From positions 1-64,000 of the forward strand of contig NZ_MRST01000014.1 in assembly GCF_001902145.1 (NCBI RefSeq): DNA of 64,000 nucleotides, given 5' to 3'. Both the position numbers and the translations under genes were made by a program. Numbering within the stretch: the first letter of the stretch is position 1; every line of letters starts with the position of its first letter. Of this stretch, positions 61,028 through 64,000 are shown one piece after another. The stretch is from Pseudomonas fluorescens (GTDB lineage: Bacteria > Pseudomonadota > Gammaproteobacteria > Pseudomonadales > Pseudomonadaceae). The notes under the pieces are model-generated. The model did no database searches and was not told where the DNA came from. It saw only the letters and a list, made by a program, of their open reading frames with translations.

Positions 61028-61960
61028 ATGAGTTCCGCTCTGTCCATCCGGCAGCTAACCAAAACCTACGGCAACGGTTTCCAGGCCCTGAGTGGTATCG
61101 ATCTGGACGTTGCCGAAGGTGACTTCTTCGCCTTGCTCGGCCCCAACGGTGCCGGCAAATCCACTACCATCGGTATTCTCTCCACCCTGGTCAACAAGAC
61201 CAGCGGCACGGTGAATATCTTCGGGCATGACCTGGACAAATCCCCGGCGGCGCTCAAGCGCTCCATTGGCGTGGTGCCCCAGGAATTCAATTTCAACCAG
61301 TTCGAAAAGACCTTCGACATTGTCGTGACCCAGGCCGGCTACTACGGCATTCCGGCGAAAGTCGCCAAGGAACGCGCCGAGCAGTACCTGACCCAACTGG
61401 GCCTGTGGGACAAGCGTGATGTGCCTTCGCGCTCGCTGTCCGGTGGCATGAAGCGACGCCTGATGATCGCCCGTGCGCTGGTGCATGAACCGCGCCTGTT
61501 GATCCTCGACGAACCTACCGCCGGCGTGGATATCGAGCTGCGCCGCTCGATGTGGGCCTTCCTCACCGAACTGAACGAGAAAGGCATCACCATCATCCTC
61601 ACCACCCACTACCTGGAAGAGGCTGAGCAGTTGTGCCGCAACATCGGCATCATCGACCACGGCACCATTGTCGAGAACACCAGCATGCGCAACCTGCTGG
61701 GCCAGTTGCATGTGGAAACTTTCCTGCTCGACCTGAAGAACAATCTGTCGGTGGCCCCGCAGTTGCTCGGCTATCCAAGCCGGTTGGTGAACAGCCACAC
61801 CCTGGAAGTCCAGGTGGATAAGGCCATGGGCATCACCGCATTGTTCACCCAATTGGCGACCCAGCACATTGAAGTGCTGAGCCTGCGTAACAAAACCAAT
61901 CGCCTTGAGGAGTTGTTCGTGTCCCTGGTGGAGAAAAATCTGGCGAAGGTGGCGGTATGA
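61028..61960 (+). CDS. ABC-2 transporter ATP-binding protein (YadG-like)
   Basis: 310 residues. Walker A LLGPNGAGKSTTIG, Q-loop VVPQEFNFNQFE, signature LSGGMKRRLMIARAL, Walker B LLILDEPTAGVD and H-loop ILTTHYLEEAEQL are all intact. It pairs with the permease that follows (ATGA overlap) in the YadGH exporter type, whose substrate is not established. I use the ATG of MSSALSIRQL. Confidence 0.94.
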   Translation: MSSALSIRQLTKTYGNGFQALSGIDLDVAEGDFFALLGPNGAGKSTTIGILSTLVNKTSGTVNIFGHDLDKSPAALKRSIGVVPQEFNFNQFEKTFDIVVTQAGYYGIPAKVAKERAEQYLTQLGLWDKRDVPSRSLSGGMKRRLMIARALVHEPRLLILDEPTAGVDIELRRSMWAFLTELNEKGITIILTTHYLEEAEQLCRNIGIIDHGTIVENTSMRNLLGQLHVETFLLDLKNNLSVAPQLLGYPSRLVNSHTLEVQVDKAMGITALFTQLATQHIEVLSLRNKTNRLEELFVSLVEKNLAKVAV

Positions 61961-62736
61961 GTTCTGAACTGCAACCCAACCTTGTCGCGCTGCAAACCAT
62001 TGTCTATCGCGAAGTGAAGCGCTTTACCCGGATCTGGCCGCAGACCCTGCTGCCACCGGCGATCACCATGGTCCTGTACTTTGTGATCTTCGGTAACCTG
62101 ATTGGCCGGCAGATCGGCGACATGGGTGGCTTCACCTACATGGAATACATTGTGCCGGGATTGATCATGATGTCGGTGATCACCAACTCCTACGGCAACG
62201 TGGTGTCGAGTTTCTTTGGCAGCAAGTTCCAGCGCTCCATCGAAGAGCTGATGGTCTCGCCGGTGTCACCGCACACCATCCTCATCGGCTACACCTTGGG
62301 CGGCGTGTTGCGCGGCCTGATGGTGGGGGTGATCGTGACGCTGCTGTCGCTGTTCTTCACCCACCTGCAGGTGCATCACCTTGGGGTCACCATTCTGGTG
62401 GTGGTGCTCACGGCGACGATTTTTTCGTTGCTGGGCTTTATCAACGCCGTGTTCGCACGCAACTTCGATGATATTTCCATCATCCCGACCTTCGTGCTCA
62501 CGCCGTTGACCTACCTGGGCGGGGTGTTTTACTCCATCACCTTGCTGCCACCGTTCTGGCAGACCGTGTCCCTGGCCAACCCGGTGCTGCACATGGTCAA
62601 CGCCTTCCGCTACGGCATTCTGGGCGTGTCGGATATCAAGATCAGCGTGGCGATCACTTTCATGATCGTCGCCACCATCGTCTTGTATATCGGCTGCGCG
62701 CGGTTGCTGGTGAGTGGGCGTGGGATGCGTACCTAG
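61957..62736 (+). CDS. ABC-2 family permease (YadH-like)
   Basis: 259 residues with six membrane helices (first near LLPPAITMVLYFVIFGNLIG; last near ITFMIVATIVLYIGCARLLV). The ABC-2 signature region LTPLTYLGGVFYSITLLPPF is present. Its ATG overlaps the ATPase gene's stop by four bases. Confidence 0.94.
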   Translation: MSSELQPNLVALQTIVYREVKRFTRIWPQTLLPPAITMVLYFVIFGNLIGRQIGDMGGFTYMEYIVPGLIMMSVITNSYGNVVSSFFGSKFQRSIEELMVSPVSPHTILIGYTLGGVLRGLMVGVIVTLLSLFFTHLQVHHLGVTILVVVLTATIFSLLGFINAVFARNFDDISIIPTFVLTPLTYLGGVFYSITLLPPFWQTVSLANPVLHMVNAFRYGILGVSDIKISVAITFMIVATIVLYIGCARLLVSGRGMRT

Positions 62737-62758
62737 CCGCTGACGGCACGCGGTAAAA

Positions 62759-62849
62759 AATGTGGGAGCGGGCTTGCTCGCGAATGCGGATCAGTTGCTG
62801 ATGCATTGACTGACACGACGCCTTCGCGAGCAAGCCCGCTCCCACATTT
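62759..62849. repeat. REP doublet
   Basis: TGTGGGAGCGGGCTTGCTCG and inverse GCGAGCAAGCCCGCTCCCAC between convergent permease and TetR genes. Confidence 0.85.
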
Positions 62850-62864
62850 GCTATGTGCAGGGCT

Positions 62865-63404
62865 TTAAGCCTTCAGTGCCAGTTCGATCAGGTCATGCAG
62901 TTCTTCAACAGCCAACGGCTGGGCCGAAAACAGAATACGAAACACCGTCGGTGCGGCGAGCAGGTTGATCAGATGGTCAACGCTCGGCGGCTGTTCCTGC
63001 GGATAGCGATCAACAATCACCTGCAACTGCCCACTCAGGATGCTCACGCAATACCCTGGCGTAGGGCTGCTTTGCACGTCGCGCATCATATTGCGGCCTA
63101 CGTCCGAACTCATCTCATCCAGATACTGCTCGGCCCAGGCTTGCAGGTCGCCACGCAGGCTGCCGGTGTTGGCAGGTTCGGTATCGGGGCGCATTCGGGC
63201 CAGGGCGACGTCGGCGAGCAGTACTGACAGATCGCCCCAGCGCCGGTAAATGGTCGACGGCGTGACACCTGCACATGCCGCAATCATCGGCACGGTGACG
63301 CTGGAACGCTCATGGGCTTCCAGCAATTGGCGCACCGCCCTGTGGACGGATTCTTGTACCCGGGCACTACGGCCCCCCGGGCGGAGGCCTTCTTTGATCG
63401 CCAT
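62865..63404 (-). CDS. TetR-family transcriptional regulator
   Basis: About 179 residues. The N-terminal HTH is VPMIAACAGVTPSTIYRRWG and the helical C-terminal domain is typical of TetR ligand binding. Divergent from an MFS exporter 91 bases away, which it probably represses. ATG 63404 (MAIKEGLRPG) fits the family. Confidence 0.92.
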   Translation of the reverse strand: MAIKEGLRPGGRSARVQESVHRAVRQLLEAHERSSVTVPMIAACAGVTPSTIYRRWGDLSVLLADVALARMRPDTEPANTGSLRGDLQAWAEQYLDEMSSDVGRNMMRDVQSSPTPGYCVSILSGQLQVIVDRYPQEQPPSVDHLINLLAAPTVFRILFSAQPLAVEELHDLIELALKA

Positions 63405-63495
63405 GGGCAAGACCTTAACACAAAGAATTTGCTTTAAGCGCCAGCGAATAGCACACTGCACAAAAGCAAAGTATTAGCTTTAGCGGAGCGTGTCC

Positions 63496-64000
63496 ATGTC
63501 CAGCGTCATCTCTCAACGGTCCAGCCTGGCGTTTCTGGTGATCACGGTGCTGACCTTTCTCGCCGCCTCCAGCGCGCCGACGCCGTTGTATCAGGTGTAT
63601 CAAGACCACCTGCATTTTTCGGCGGCCATGCTCACGGCCATCTTTGGTGTCTATGCCGTGAGCCTGCTGGCGGCGCTGCTGACCGTGGGGTCGCTCTCGG
63701 ATTACCTGGGGCGCAAGCCGGTGATCTTCGCCGCGCTGCTGCTCAATAGTGTGGCGATGCTGCTGTTTATCGTTGCTGACAGCACCGCCTGCCTGCTGGC
63801 CGCCCGCGCGTTGCAGGGCTTCGCGACTGGCACTGCCACAGCGGTATTGAGTGCGACGCTGCTCGATACCGACCGCGTCCGCGGCCCGATGCTCAACAGC
63901 CTTGCACCGATGCTCGGCATGGCCAGTGGGGGCCTGGGCAGCGGGCTGCTGGTGGAGTTCGCGCCGTGGCCAACCCAATTGATCTATTACACCCTGCTGG
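63496..64000 (+). CDS. MFS transporter, truncated by the window end
   Basis: The first 168 codons of a major facilitator protein. Five helices are visible, with motif A GSLSDYLGRKPVI between helices 2 and 3 and RALQGFATGTATAV in helix 4. GGAG precedes the ATG by eight bases. Probably a drug or metabolite exporter controlled by the divergent TetR regulator. Confidence 0.9.
   Translation, partial: MSSVISQRSSLAFLVITVLTFLAASSAPTPLYQVYQDHLHFSAAMLTAIFGVYAVSLLAALLTVGSLSDYLGRKPVIFAALLLNSVAMLLFIVADSTACLLAARALQGFATGTATAVLSATLLDTDRVRGPMLNSLAPMLGMASGGLGSGLLVEFAPWPTQLIYYTLL

Overview
The window is chromosomal DNA of a fluorescent-group Pseudomonas. This rests on gene content (a FadE/PA2817-type pair, a McpS-like chemoreceptor, MocR and AlaX neighbours, a periplasmic KatB-type catalase), high-GC coding sequence, and many intergenic REP elements built on the GGGAGCGGGCTTGCTCGCGA core. 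The species was not determined.

Layout. 0.2-11 kb is core: a two-component pair, pyrF, two oxidoreductases, a MocR regulator, a chemoreceptor, a hydrolase and a membrane protein. 11.1-11.6 kb is a tandemly duplicated tRNA-Glu/tRNA-Gly pair with promoter and terminator. 11.6-39.4 kb looks like a genomic island of about 27.7 kb. It is bounded by a 111-bp direct repeat (7 mismatches) containing the 3' end of a LuxR-family gene, has a fragment of a P4-type integrase just inside its left end, and ends on the right in a beheaded acetyltransferase pseudogene followed by the intact LuxR gene. 39.3-64 kb is core again: a polyamine-binding protein, gltS, a periplasmic isochorismatase-like hydrolase with a LysR regulator, a six-gene TonB/ExbD/receptor/ExbB/phospholipase-D/peptidase operon, phoD, alaX, fadE, a transglutaminase-like protein, a GST, an ABC-2 exporter, and a TetR/MFS pair cut by the window end.

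The island is the main find. It encodes a BvgS/EvgS-type unorthodox sensor kinase (two periplasmic binding domains, PAS, kinase, receiver, Hpt), three NarL/RcsB-type response regulators and a small pseudo-receiver lacking its phosphorylatable Asp. Its effectors are an aquaporin, an NlpC/P60 hydrolase, a SleB-like hydrolase, a periplasmic catalase, a BapA/LapF-like adhesin of about 1766 residues, two OmpA-like proteins and a full type I secretion system. A shared near-palindrome, TTTGAGACAAATCTCAAA, occurs in ten island intergenic positions and was not seen in the core intergenic DNA read here. One copy, TAAGACAAATCCTA, has exactly the half-sites of the enterobacterial RcsAB box, and two of the response regulators carry an RcsB-like recognition helix (KTxSxQK). 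In most copies a -10-like hexamer starts 34-35 nt downstream of the motif's GACA, placing the site near -42, as for a class II activator. I infer an island-borne Rcs-like phosphorelay that switches on envelope remodelling, adhesion and peroxide defence together.

One of these promoters does not face a protein gene. It points into a predicted RNA of about 83 nt (25437-25519) that begins with a GUCCC/GGGAC hairpin displaying an AUGGAA hexaloop, the geometry of a CsrA/RsmA-binding site, and ends in a strong intrinsic terminator. This candidate sRNA lies just upstream of the adhesin gene.
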